64,000 nucleotides of DNA, from positions 112,541-176,540 of the forward strand of contig JBDHJR010000002.1 of the NCBI GenBank assembly GCA_039586815.1, given 5' to 3'. The notes beneath the pieces were generated by a model. That model did not search any database. It saw nothing but the letters and a program-made list of their open reading frames with translations, and was not told where the DNA came from. Each line of letters opens with the position of its first letter. The first letter of the stretch is position 1. The translations under genes were made by a program, and so were the position numbers. Source of the stretch: WVYX01 sp039586815. GTDB lineage: Bacteria; Gemmatimonadota; Gemmatimonadetes; Gemmatimonadales; GWC2-71-9. Below, in pieces: positions 24,712-32,487 of the stretch.

Positions 24712-25080
24712 ATGCAGCTGCTGAAGGCCGGGCCGGCCGACGTGCGCGGGCTCGAGGAGGAGTTGAATGCCAAGCTCCTCGCGGGCCGGTTCCTCGAGGC
24801 GTACGAGCAGTTCTACACCGAGGACGCCATGCGGCCCAGGAGGGGGCAGCGCGATCGCCAGGCCGACTCCGACTACGCACGCGCTCTGGCGTTCTTTGGG
24901 TGGGTGGAGACGTTCCTCGGGGCGTTCCCGGTGCGCAGCGTCACCGCCCGCGACACGTCCTACTCGGAGTGGATCGTCAACCGCCGGCCGCGATCGGGAC
25001 GCGGCGCGGGCACGCAGGTCGTGGCGCGCCGCTGGCGCGACGGCAAGGTCGTGCGCGAGCGGTTCGTGAACAGGATGTAG
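24712..25080 (+). CDS. SnoaL/NTF2-like small protein
   Basis: This 122-residue protein begins MQLLKAGPADVRGLEEELNAKLLAGRF and has the helix-then-Trp/Phe pattern FLEAYEQFYTEDAMRPRRGQ typical of NTF2-like cone folds. It then has a sheet with VRSVTARDTSYSEWIVN and TQVVARRWRDGKVVRERFV. SnoaL-type proteins bind or isomerise small molecules; nothing here defines a ligand. The start is 4 bases after the ECF stop with no clear SD, so it is likely translated by re-initiation in the same operon. Confidence 0.65.
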   Translation: MQLLKAGPADVRGLEEELNAKLLAGRFLEAYEQFYTEDAMRPRRGQRDRQADSDYARALAFFGWVETFLGAFPVRSVTARDTSYSEWIVNRRPRSGRGAGTQVVARRWRDGKVVRERFVNRM

Positions 25081-25132
25081 CTGCCGACGGGCAGTGTAGT
25101 AGATAAGGAGCTGAGCGAAGCGCGGCACGCTG

Positions 25133-25154
25133 GGGCCCCACCGATGTGGGGCCC
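25133..25154 (+). terminator. GC-rich hairpin before the racemase gene
   Basis: GGGCCCCAC (25133-25141) pairs with GTGGGGCCC (25146-25154) around CGAT. Only TT follows, so it is a weak terminator candidate for the STAS/ECF operon. Confidence 0.45.
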
Positions 25155-25197
25155 TTGGCGTATGGCCGACGGCCCGCCGGGGCGTAGATTGGTCCTC

Positions 25198-26406
25198 ATG
25201 CCGATGTCCCGTCGCTCCTTTCTGGGGGCGGCCGCCGCCGCCGGCCTGGGCCCCCGCCAGCTCCTCTCCGAGGAGGCTCCCGCTACGACTCGCGTGCCGC
25301 GGGACCGCTTCGATCCCTGGGTAGAGGTCGACCCCAAGATGCTGCGCCACAACGTGGAGCAGGTGGCGCGGCTATCCGGCGGCCGACCGATCATGGCGGT
25401 GGTGAAGAACAACTCCTACGGCCTGGGCCTGGAGACCGCGGCGCCGATTCTGGCGTCATTCCCGGAGGTGAGTAGCCTGGCCGTGGTGAAGGCCGACGCC
25501 GCGGTGCGTCTCAGAGACGCCGGCATCGAGAAGCCGATCCTGCTGATGGCGATGTGCACCGAGCGGGACGGCCACGAGCTGGTGGCGCGGGACATACAGC
25601 TCAGCCTCTACACCGATGATGCATCGGACCGTCTGGCGCAGCTTGCCGGGCGGCTGGGTGGACCCCTGCGAGCGCACCTCTACCTCGACACCGGGCTGGG
25701 CCGCATGGGCATGCCGTACCACCGGGCCCTTCCGTGGATAGAGGAGGTCGTGAGCCGGCCCGACGTTCGCGTGCAGGGCACCTTCATGACGTTCGTGGAG
25801 GAGCACGACTACGATCGCGAGCAGCTGCGACGGTTCGAGACGCTGGCTCGCGAAGCCGACAGCCGCGGACTTGGGCTGGGGACGCTGCACGCGGCGTCCT
25901 CCAACGCTGTGTTCCACCTGCCCGAAGCTCACCTGGGCATGGTGCGTCCGGGAATCGCGCTGTTCGGCGCCTACCCCACTGAGCCGGCTGTGGAGCGCGA
26001 GCGCGCCGAGCTCAGGTGCGCGGTGCGGCTGCGGGCGCGCGTGGTGCGCGTGGCCCGGCTGCGTCCGGGCGACGGAGTGAGCTACGGCAGGAACTACGTG
26101 GCCGAGAAGCCCACCTGGGTCGCCACCCTGCCCGTGGGACACTCCGACGGCTACCCGCGCAAGGCGGTGGAGGGTGGCCGGGTCCTGATCAACGGGAGCA
26201 CCTTCCCGGTGATTGGCGCCGTGAGCGCGAGCCACTGCATCGTGGAGCTGGGAGATGAGCCCGCAGCCCAGGTGGGCGACGTAGCCACGCTGCTCGGTCC
26301 CGACGATCCCGCGATTCAGCCCAACAACGTGTCCGAAGCGATCGGCGTGTCGGTCTACGACATTCTGATGCACCTCAGCCCGGAGCTGCCGCGGTTCCTG
26401 GTGTGA
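25198..26406 (+). CDS. Tat-exported alanine-racemase-like PLP enzyme
   Basis: This 402-residue fold-type III PLP enzyme has PLP Lys70 in MAVVKNNSYGLG and the second catalytic base Tyr296 in GVSYGRNYVA, the pair that makes alanine racemase a two-base enzyme. The C-terminal domain has the VIGAVSASHCIVELG strand; the usual alanine racemase motif there is GRVSMD, so this region has diverged. Unlike cytoplasmic Alr, it starts with a twin-arginine signal, MSRRSFLGAAAAAGLG, and is probably periplasmic. Periplasmic homologues are broad-spectrum amino-acid racemases, so non-alanine D-amino acids are plausible. There is a TAGATT -10-like box 7 bases before the ATG and no SD. Confidence 0.82.
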   Translation: MPMSRRSFLGAAAAAGLGPRQLLSEEAPATTRVPRDRFDPWVEVDPKMLRHNVEQVARLSGGRPIMAVVKNNSYGLGLETAAPILASFPEVSSLAVVKADAAVRLRDAGIEKPILLMAMCTERDGHELVARDIQLSLYTDDASDRLAQLAGRLGGPLRAHLYLDTGLGRMGMPYHRALPWIEEVVSRPDVRVQGTFMTFVEEHDYDREQLRRFETLAREADSRGLGLGTLHAASSNAVFHLPEAHLGMVRPGIALFGAYPTEPAVERERAELRCAVRLRARVVRVARLRPGDGVSYGRNYVAEKPTWVATLPVGHSDGYPRKAVEGGRVLINGSTFPVIGAVSASHCIVELGDEPAAQVGDVATLLGPDDPAIQPNNVSEAIGVSVYDILMHLSPELPRFLV

Positions 26407-26425
26407 TGGCGGCGGGTGCCGGCTG

Positions 26426-26839
26426 TCAGGGCTGGCTCGACCCCCAAGCCTCTTCCAACGAGCTATTCAAGGCGGCCATGAACACCACCAAGGCCGCTGC
26501 TAGAACCACCCCCCCCAGCAACATCGTGGCCTTCTTGTCGTAACGCTTGACCTCCAGCCTCTGAACCGACGACAACGGGACACTGAGCGTGGACCCGGCG
26601 GAGCAAGTGAAGTGCTGGTCACACGGGGTGCCGCCGATGCTGTCAGCCGTGACCCACGGATTTGCGAGGTGGATGATGCGTTCGCCCGCACTGTCGGCAA
26701 CCGTGAGAATGGCCTGCTCCTGGCCCTCCAGCGCTTCCTGTGGTGCCAGGTCAGTCGTCTGAAACGTGGTGCAGGCGGGTTGAAACCAGGCCAAGAGTAC
26801 TGCCGCCATTAGCCGCCGCGTCCGCGAGTAGGTCCTCAT
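26426..26839 (-). CDS. Hypothetical lipoprotein with C-terminal membrane helix
   Basis: This 137-residue protein starts MRTYSRTRRLMAAVLLAWF with a lipobox-like QPAC (Cys about 22). The middle (ILTVADSAGERIIHLANPWVTAD, then GSTLSVPLSSVQRLEVKRYD) reads like a small beta domain found in secreted proteins that store a property and a default. The C-terminus is one hydrophobic helix (MLLGGVVLAAALVVFMAAL). I do not recognise a family with a known function. AAGGAGG lies 9 bases before the ATG. It is convergent with the racemase gene and divergent from comM. Confidence 0.6.
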   Translation of the reverse strand: MRTYSRTRRLMAAVLLAWFQPACTTFQTTDLAPQEALEGQEQAILTVADSAGERIIHLANPWVTADSIGGTPCDQHFTCSAGSTLSVPLSSVQRLEVKRYDKKATMLLGGVVLAAALVVFMAALNSSLEEAWGSSQP

Positions 26840-27093
26840 CTCCGCGGCCTCCTTCCCAATAGCCGGCGACACGGTGGGTCTGCGGCGGCAAGGGGACGTC
26901 AAGCCGGCAGCGCCACCGCCTAGCGCCAAGATGACATCCCCCTGGCAGGGGGCAACAAGCATCCTTGTCGGGATTGTGCGGTCGACCAGGACGCGCACTG
27001 CAGGGCGCGTTGGGCCCACCCAGCGTCGTTTCGATCCCGTGGCCCGGCGTGCACCGTCCTATAGTCGGGCACCTTCGCCCCGAGGATCCCCCC

Positions 27094-28656
27094 ATGCTTT
27101 CCCGCGTCCGCTCTGCCGCGGTGCTCGGCATCGATGCCTACCTGGTCGACGTCGAGACGGACATCGCGAACGGCCTGCCTTCGTTCACAACTGTGGGGCT
27201 GCCTCACGGTGCGGTGAAGGAAGGGCGGGAACGCGTCGGCGCGGCGGTTGTGAACTCCTCATTTGAGTTTCCGTTGAAGCGCATCACCGTGAATCTGGCG
27301 CCGGCCGACGTGCGCAAGGAGGGCTCTGCGTTCGATCTGCCCATAGCGCTGGGGATCCTGGCAGCCACGGAGCAGTTGTGCCCCAACGGCCGGGGAGCGA
27401 AGCGGAGCGCACCGCCCGCCCTCGAGGACTACGTAGTCGTGGGAGAGCTCTCCCTCGAGGGCGGGGTGCGCCCGGTGCGCGGTGCGCTCTCCGTAGCGCT
27501 GGCCGCGAAGGCGATGGGGCTGAAGGGTGTGATAGTGCCCGCGGCGAACGTGGCCGAAGCCGGTGTCGTAACCGGGATCGAGGTGTTGGGCGCCGAGGCG
27601 CTCGCCCAGGTCGTGGCGTATTTCAGGGAGGGGAAGCCGCTCCCCCGCGCCGCAGTGGACCGCGACTCGCTGTTCGGCGGGGTATCCCAGGATGCAGCCG
27701 ATCTCGCCGAGGTGCGCGGCCAGCAGCACGCCAAGCGCGCTCTGGAGATCGCAGCCGCCGGCGCTCACAACCTGCTCATGATCGGCCCGCCTGGTTCCGG
27801 CAAGACGATGCTGGCGCGCCGGCTGTCGACGATTCTGCCCCAGGCGACGCTCGAGGAAGCACTGGAGACCACCAAGGTCCACAGCGTCGCCGGGCTGCTG
27901 CCCACCGGAGCGGCGTTGGTGACCGAGCGGCCGTTCCGCGCGCCGCACCACACCATCAGCGACGCGGGCCTGATCGGCGGTGGCGCGCACCCGCGCCCGG
28001 GCGAGGTGAGCCTCGCTCATGGCGGCGTGCTGTTCCTCGACGAGCTGCCCGAGTTTCGCAGGAACGTGCTGGAAGTGCTGCGCCAGCCATTGGAGGACGG
28101 CTACGTCACCATCTCGCGGGCAGCCAACTCGCTGTGCTATCCGGCCAGGTTCATGCTCGCCGCCGCGATGAACCCCTGTCCCTGCGGTTACTTCGGAAGC
28201 GCCGTACGCGCGTGCACCTGTGGGCTACCGCTGGTCGAGCGGTACCTGTCGCGCGTGTCCGGGCCGCTGCTCGACCGTATCGACATTCATCTCGCGGTGC
28301 CTGGGGTGCCGCACGGGGAGCTCTCCTGCGAGCGGAGTGGGGAGCCCAGCACCGCGATCCGGGACCGGGTGAGCCGGGCGCGCAGCCGCCAGCTGGAGCG
28401 CTTCGCGGGACGCGAGGGCCTGTTCGCCAATGCCCACATGACTCCGAAGCACCTCAAGCGACTGAGCCGCATCAGCCGGCCGGCCGACGCTCTGCTCAGA
28501 AGGGCTATCGCGCGCCTCAAGCTCTCGGCCCGAGCGTATCACCGGGTGCTCAAGATCGCGCGGACCATTGCCGATCTGGAGGGTGCAGGGGACATCGAAC
28601 CCAAGCATGTGAGCGAGGCGGTGCAGTACCGCAGCCTCGACCGGCCGCTGGGCTAA
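27094..28656 (+). CDS. comM: ComM/YifB-type Mg-chelatase-like AAA+ ATPase
   Basis: This 520-residue protein has an N-terminal Lon-like fold (VETDIANGLPSFTTVGLP, then ESRERV-like KEGRERVGAAVVNSSFEFP and RITVNLAPADVRKEGSAFDLPIA). An AAA+ module follows with Walker A GPPGSGKTMLARRL (about 231), Walker B GVLFLDELPEF (about 309) and a C-terminal Mg_chelatase_C region. The cysteine group NPCPCGYFGS...CTC (about 352-376) is a hallmark of this family. ComM acts in natural transformation as a helicase extending recombination branches; in other lineages its role is untested. The ATG at 27094 matches the conserved N-terminus MLSRVRSAAVLGIDAYLVDV. Confidence 0.92.
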   Translation: MLSRVRSAAVLGIDAYLVDVETDIANGLPSFTTVGLPHGAVKEGRERVGAAVVNSSFEFPLKRITVNLAPADVRKEGSAFDLPIALGILAATEQLCPNGRGAKRSAPPALEDYVVVGELSLEGGVRPVRGALSVALAAKAMGLKGVIVPAANVAEAGVVTGIEVLGAEALAQVVAYFREGKPLPRAAVDRDSLFGGVSQDAADLAEVRGQQHAKRALEIAAAGAHNLLMIGPPGSGKTMLARRLSTILPQATLEEALETTKVHSVAGLLPTGAALVTERPFRAPHHTISDAGLIGGGAHPRPGEVSLAHGGVLFLDELPEFRRNVLEVLRQPLEDGYVTISRAANSLCYPARFMLAAAMNPCPCGYFGSAVRACTCGLPLVERYLSRVSGPLLDRIDIHLAVPGVPHGELSCERSGEPSTAIRDRVSRARSRQLERFAGREGLFANAHMTPKHLKRLSRISRPADALLRRAIARLKLSARAYHRVLKIARTIADLEGAGDIEPKHVSEAVQYRSLDRPLG

Positions 28657-28677
28657 GCCACGCCGGGCGGGGTCCCG

Positions 28678-30387
28678 CTAGCGCAGGTCCACCGTGAGGT
28701 TCTGCTGTACGATGGCGCCCCGCTCCACCCGGAGGATCACCGGCTCGGCCCACCGATCGTGCGCCGTGGCCCACACCGTGATGGCGGTGCCAGGCGGAAG
28801 GCCGCATGCCCGGTAGGAGCCCTGCGCGTCGGTGGTTGCCTCCGCATGCCCCCGTGGCGCATCCGCGCGCGCTCCGGGTTGGGTCCACTCGAAGAACACC
28901 GTCGCGTCGGGCAGACGGACGCCCGTGGTGCTGTCCGCTACGAAGCCCACAGCGAGGCCGTCACTCTCCTGGTAGCGGTGGCCGGGGCAGAGCATGGCCG
29001 AGGCGCTCTCCATCGAAGGCACCGCCAGGTCCACCGAAGTCACCAGCCCTTTCGTTAGGGAGATCTCCCGGGAGGGGAAGGGGCTGTTCCAAGCCTCGTA
29101 ACGGGGGTGGGTGAATTGCACGACGTGGCTTCCCTCGGGTACATCGTAGATGCGAAAGGCGCCCCGCCCGTCGGTACGCGCCACGAAGTCGGTATCGGTG
29201 AGCCGCACCACGGCTCCCGCGAGCGGCGCCCCGGTCGTGCTGTCGAACACCGTGCCCAGCAGCGTGGCAGTGAGCTCGCCGTCGAGCTGCTCGCCGCGCC
29301 GGTTGAAGGTGGCGGTGACCTCGCCGCCCTCCTCCCGCACCGAGGTGACGGTCAGGAACTCGCGCACCTCCGCCCCTGCGATGGCGCTCACCCGGCGGCG
29401 CTCGAGCTGGATCACCGGCATGCGGATCCACCAGCGCCGCACGATCCAGGCGCCGGTGCGCAGGCGCTCGAACGCGACGTAGCCCGCGGCGGTGTGCCGT
29501 GGGACGTCGTATTGCATGTCCGGATACCAGTACTGGAGGTTGGTGTACCGGAACTCGAGATGGCGCAGCTCGGCGGTGCCGCGGTCGAGCCACAGCACCC
29601 CGATTACTTCGGGCAGCACGCGGTCCGAGGTTGGCTCGAACACGAGGCCCACCATGTTGTCTTCCTCATCCTCACCCGCCTCGAGACGGAAGCAGTGGTC
29701 CTCGAGGAACTCCTCGGAGAGAAGCACCTCGGCGTCGGGTGCGTAGAAGGCGAAATCCGACCCGGACTGCTGGACATAGCCGCCGGCAGAAAGCCGGTCG
29801 GCGGGGAGGGAGCGGAACGGCTCGCGGGAAAGGCTGACGCTCTCTTCCCGCTCCTCCGACTCGATATCGAGGTATTCGGGTTCGAGCTCGCGATCCCACT
29901 TCACGATGTGGAAGCGCAGGGCGCCGCGGGCTTCCGTCCACGCCGTGATGTCGAGGGCCTTCCGTGCCTCTTCCCACGTGGCCGCGGTTCGGCTGCCCAG
30001 CTCGGGCAGCAGGCTGCAGCGGCGCTGCTCTTCAACGACTACGGCCGGCAGCTGAACCGTCTCCGCGGTCACCTCCATCTCGTATTGCAGGGTGTCACCC
30101 CGGTGGAGCTGCAGGGCCGGTGAGATGACGGTACGGTAGCCGACCCGCCGCACCTCCAGCCGGTAGATGCCCGGCTGGCCCACCTGGACGGCGAACCGTC
30201 CGGAAGCGTCGCTCAATTCGATGGCGTGTCGCGCGCCCGTGGGGTCGATGAGGCTCACCAGGGCCCCGTGCACGGGGCGCTCGGTCCCGGCGCCCACCAG
30301 GTGTCCGCGGACTACCTGGGCGCACACCGGTCCGCTCTGCACTGCCAGGAGCACTGCTGCTGCGAGGGTGGTGCGGGCGCCGCGCAT
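28678..30387 (-). CDS. Secreted protein with three carboxypeptidase-regulatory-like beta-sandwich domains
   Basis: This is a 569-residue exported protein with a signal peptide ending VCAQ (about residue 24). Three CarboxypepD_reg-like repeats are visible: residues about 26-110 (VVRGHLVGAGTERPVHGALV, GIYRLEVRRVGYRT), about 400-470 (GTVFDSTTGAPLAGAVVRL, GSHVVQFTHPRYE) and about 490-569 (GFVADSTTGVRLPDATVFF). The region between repeats 1 and 2 (about 130-390) is acidic and contains beta strands of an unrecognised domain. Similar proteins are common in Gemmatimonadota and Bacteroidota, often as surface or TonB-linked proteins; no barrel is present here. GGGAGG lies 9 bases before the ATG at 30387. 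Confidence 0.75.
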   Translation of the reverse strand: MRGARTTLAAAVLLAVQSGPVCAQVVRGHLVGAGTERPVHGALVSLIDPTGARHAIELSDASGRFAVQVGQPGIYRLEVRRVGYRTVISPALQLHRGDTLQYEMEVTAETVQLPAVVVEEQRRCSLLPELGSRTAATWEEARKALDITAWTEARGALRFHIVKWDRELEPEYLDIESEEREESVSLSREPFRSLPADRLSAGGYVQQSGSDFAFYAPDAEVLLSEEFLEDHCFRLEAGEDEEDNMVGLVFEPTSDRVLPEVIGVLWLDRGTAELRHLEFRYTNLQYWYPDMQYDVPRHTAAGYVAFERLRTGAWIVRRWWIRMPVIQLERRRVSAIAGAEVREFLTVTSVREEGGEVTATFNRRGEQLDGELTATLLGTVFDSTTGAPLAGAVVRLTDTDFVARTDGRGAFRIYDVPEGSHVVQFTHPRYEAWNSPFPSREISLTKGLVTSVDLAVPSMESASAMLCPGHRYQESDGLAVGFVADSTTGVRLPDATVFFEWTQPGARADAPRGHAEATTDAQGSYRACGLPPGTAITVWATAHDRWAEPVILRVERGAIVQQNLTVDLR

Positions 30388-30475
30388 GTGGGTGATCCTC
30401 CCGAAGGGGGAGTACGTCATACGAAGTCTACCTCGGGGCGTGGGGCAGTTCCACCGTCTGGATGCGCCGGTCGCC

Positions 30476-30504
30476 TTCCATCTCCCGGCTCCCACCGCTA
30501 TTAA
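30476..30504 (+). promoter_or_regulatory. Probable leaderless promoter of larE
   Basis: TTCCAT (30476-30481), 17 bp, TATTAA (30499-30504), then 7 bases to the ATG at 30512. No SD is present before the start codon. Confidence 0.45.
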
Positions 30505-30511
30505 TTGGCGC

Positions 30512-31339
30512 ATGCCTGAAGAGTCGAAGCTCAACGGGTTGATCGGTGCCATGCCGTCGCTGCTCGTGGGATACTCGGGGGGCGTGGACTCGAGCCTGCT
30601 CGCGGTGGTGTCGCGGCGAATCCTGGGCAAGGAGCGGTCGGTGGCCGCTCTGGCGCTCAGTCCATCGCTGCCGGCCGAGCAGCGCGACCGCGCACGCGAC
30701 ATCGCGGGGCGCTTCGACCTCCGTCTCGTGGAGATACGGACCGACGAGATGGACGATCCCAGCTACGTCGCCAACCCCACCGACCGCTGCTACTTCTGCA
30801 AGCGCGAGCTGTGGGACAAGCTCTCGGATCTTGCCGCCGAGCTCGGCATCGCGGCCGTGGCCGACGGTACCAATGCCGACGACCTGGGAGAGCACCGCCC
30901 CGGCGTGGCTGCCGCGGATGAGCGCGGGGTGCGCTCGCCGCTCGCGGAGGCGGGTTATACCAAGGCCGACGTGCGCGACGCCGCTCGCGCCCTCGGTCTC
31001 CCCAACTGGGACGCGCCTGCGGCCCCATGTCTCTCCAGCCGCGTTCTGTTCGGTCTGTCCGTCACTCCCGAGCGACTGCACCAGGTGGAGCAGGGCGAGG
31101 TGGCGTTGCGTGCAGTGGGAATCGAGGGCGATCTGCGCGTGCGGCATCGGGGGCGCGAGGCCCGCATCGAGGTACCCGAGTCGCAGTTCCCGCTGGTGCG
31201 GCGGCACAGGGAGGCCATTGCCGAGCGGCTGCTTGCGCTGGGTTTCGATCGCGTGACGCTGGATCTCAACGGCTACCGACGGGGGAGCCTCCTCTCGCCG
31301 GACGACATGCCGCTCGAGCTGCTCACCGAGCGCACCTGA
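30512..31339 (+). CDS. larE: LarE-type sacrificial sulfur transferase (PP-loop)
   Basis: This 275-residue PP-loop enzyme activates a pyridinium dinucleotide substrate and donates its own cysteine sulfur, making the nickel-pincer cofactor of lactate racemase and relatives. The ATP loop is GYSGGVDSSLLAVV (about 18-31). NPTDRCYFCKRELW and VADGTNADDLGEHRPG are family blocks. The sacrificial cysteine is Cys173 in APCLSSR, matching L. plantarum Cys176. No larB, larC or larA is in this window, so the cofactor pathway is split or LarE serves another purpose. The conserved N-terminus and the leaderless promoter support the ATG at 30512; the open frame upstream is antisense to the neighbouring gene. 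Confidence 0.88.
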   Translation: MPEESKLNGLIGAMPSLLVGYSGGVDSSLLAVVSRRILGKERSVAALALSPSLPAEQRDRARDIAGRFDLRLVEIRTDEMDDPSYVANPTDRCYFCKRELWDKLSDLAAELGIAAVADGTNADDLGEHRPGVAAADERGVRSPLAEAGYTKADVRDAARALGLPNWDAPAAPCLSSRVLFGLSVTPERLHQVEQGEVALRAVGIEGDLRVRHRGREARIEVPESQFPLVRRHREAIAERLLALGFDRVTLDLNGYRRGSLLSPDDMPLELLTERT

Positions 31340-31345
31340 CCTCCG

Positions 31346-31903
31346 ATGCGATTGTTCGTAGCGATCAACCTTCCCACCGACATCCGAGAGGCGCTGTGGG
31401 AGGTGGCGGCGCCGCTGCGCGCTGCGAAGTACCCCATCCGCTGGGTGACCTCGGAGGCGATTCACCTCACCCTCAAGTTCCTGGGGGAAGTGGGGGCCGA
31501 GCGGGAGGACGAGATCGCCGCCGGGATCGCGGCCGCCGCCGAGGGGGCGAAACCGTTCACGCTGCCGGTGAGCGGCTTTGGCGCTTTCCCCTCTGCGCAG
31601 CGCCCGCGGGTGGTGTGGGCCGGCCTCGAGCCCGTGCCGCCGCTGGAGCTGTTGCAGCACCGCATGGAGCAGGAGATGGAGCGCGCCGGGTTCCCGACCG
31701 AGGGGCGGCCGTTCCACCCGCATCTCACGCTGGGCCGCGCCAAGCGCGATGCCCGACCGGCGGCCCTCGAAGGGCTGGCGACCGATTTGGACTCACTGGT
31801 GTACCAAGCGGAGGTGTCCGTGGAATCGGTGGATCTGATGCAGAGTACGCTGACGGCGCAGGGCGCGCGGTACGCGCGGCGACACGCGGTGGTGCTGGCA
31901 TGA
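31346..31903 (+). CDS. thpR: RNA 2',3'-cyclic phosphodiesterase (2H family)
   Basis: This 185-residue enzyme starts MRLFVAINLP, the family N-terminus, and has the two catalytic HxTx motifs HLTLKFLG (about residue 40) and HLTLGRAK (about residue 125). It hydrolyses RNA 2',3'-cyclic phosphate ends. The spacing and length fit ThpR/LigT. It begins 6 bases after larE and its stop overlaps the next start (ATGA), forming an operon with the secreted protein and response regulator downstream. Confidence 0.92.
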   Translation: MRLFVAINLPTDIREALWEVAAPLRAAKYPIRWVTSEAIHLTLKFLGEVGAEREDEIAAGIAAAAEGAKPFTLPVSGFGAFPSAQRPRVVWAGLEPVPPLELLQHRMEQEMERAGFPTEGRPFHPHLTLGRAKRDARPAALEGLATDLDSLVYQAEVSVESVDLMQSTLTAQGARYARRHAVVLA

Positions 31904-32487
31904 GGGGCCTCTACCTCAAGGGCGCGCTGGCCCTCGCGGTGGCGCTGCCGGTGCCCGTCGAGGCGCGGGCGCAGCAGGCCTTCGTGGGCGTGCCGAGCGA
32001 CTCCGCGCTGCTTTCTGCGCTCCGCAAGGAACGCTTGATCGCCGGGGGCGGTGTCAACTACGTGCGGCTCTCGCCCAACGAGATCGCGTCCATCCTCCAG
32101 GCCAGGCTGGACCCCGCCGCACAGGAGGCCCTCGACTCGCTGCGGCTGACCCTGTCGGACGATCGGATCACGCTGGAAGGGCAGTTGCTGATGGAGACGG
32201 TCGGTCGGGAACTGTTGGGTGCCATGGCGGGGTATGTCCAGGGAAGGCAACCCATCCGGGTGACCGGTGTGGTTGCGGTGCGGGACACGGGGGTGGTGAG
32301 CTGGACGCCCGACGAGGTGACGATCATGGCGCTCAATCTGCCGCAGGCTGCGATTCCCAGGCTGGTGAACTACCTCACCGGCGGCACCGACGGGGCATTC
32401 CTGCTTCCCGTACCCCGCACGGTGGGAGAGGTGCACGTCAGTCAGAGCACGCTGACCTTCTACCGCTGGCCCCGCTGGCCCGGCTGA
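31900..32487 (+). CDS. Secreted protein of unknown function
   Basis: This 195-residue protein has a signal peptide (MRGLYLKGALALAVALPVPVEARA, cut before QQAF). The mature part is mixed alpha/beta with DSLRLTLSDDRITLEGQLLMET, PIRVTGVVAVRDTGVVSW and a C-terminal strand set (DGAFLLPVPRTVGEVHVSQS, then TFYRWPR). The layout of paired amphipathic strands is like lipid-binding secreted proteins such as LolA/DUF2993-type, but I cannot assign a family. Start and stop overlap both neighbours (ATGA before, TGATG after), so it is translated with ThpR and the response regulator. Confidence 0.65.
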   Translation: MRGLYLKGALALAVALPVPVEARAQQAFVGVPSDSALLSALRKERLIAGGGVNYVRLSPNEIASILQARLDPAAQEALDSLRLTLSDDRITLEGQLLMETVGRELLGAMAGYVQGRQPIRVTGVVAVRDTGVVSWTPDEVTIMALNLPQAAIPRLVNYLTGGTDGAFLLPVPRTVGEVHVSQSTLTFYRWPRWPG

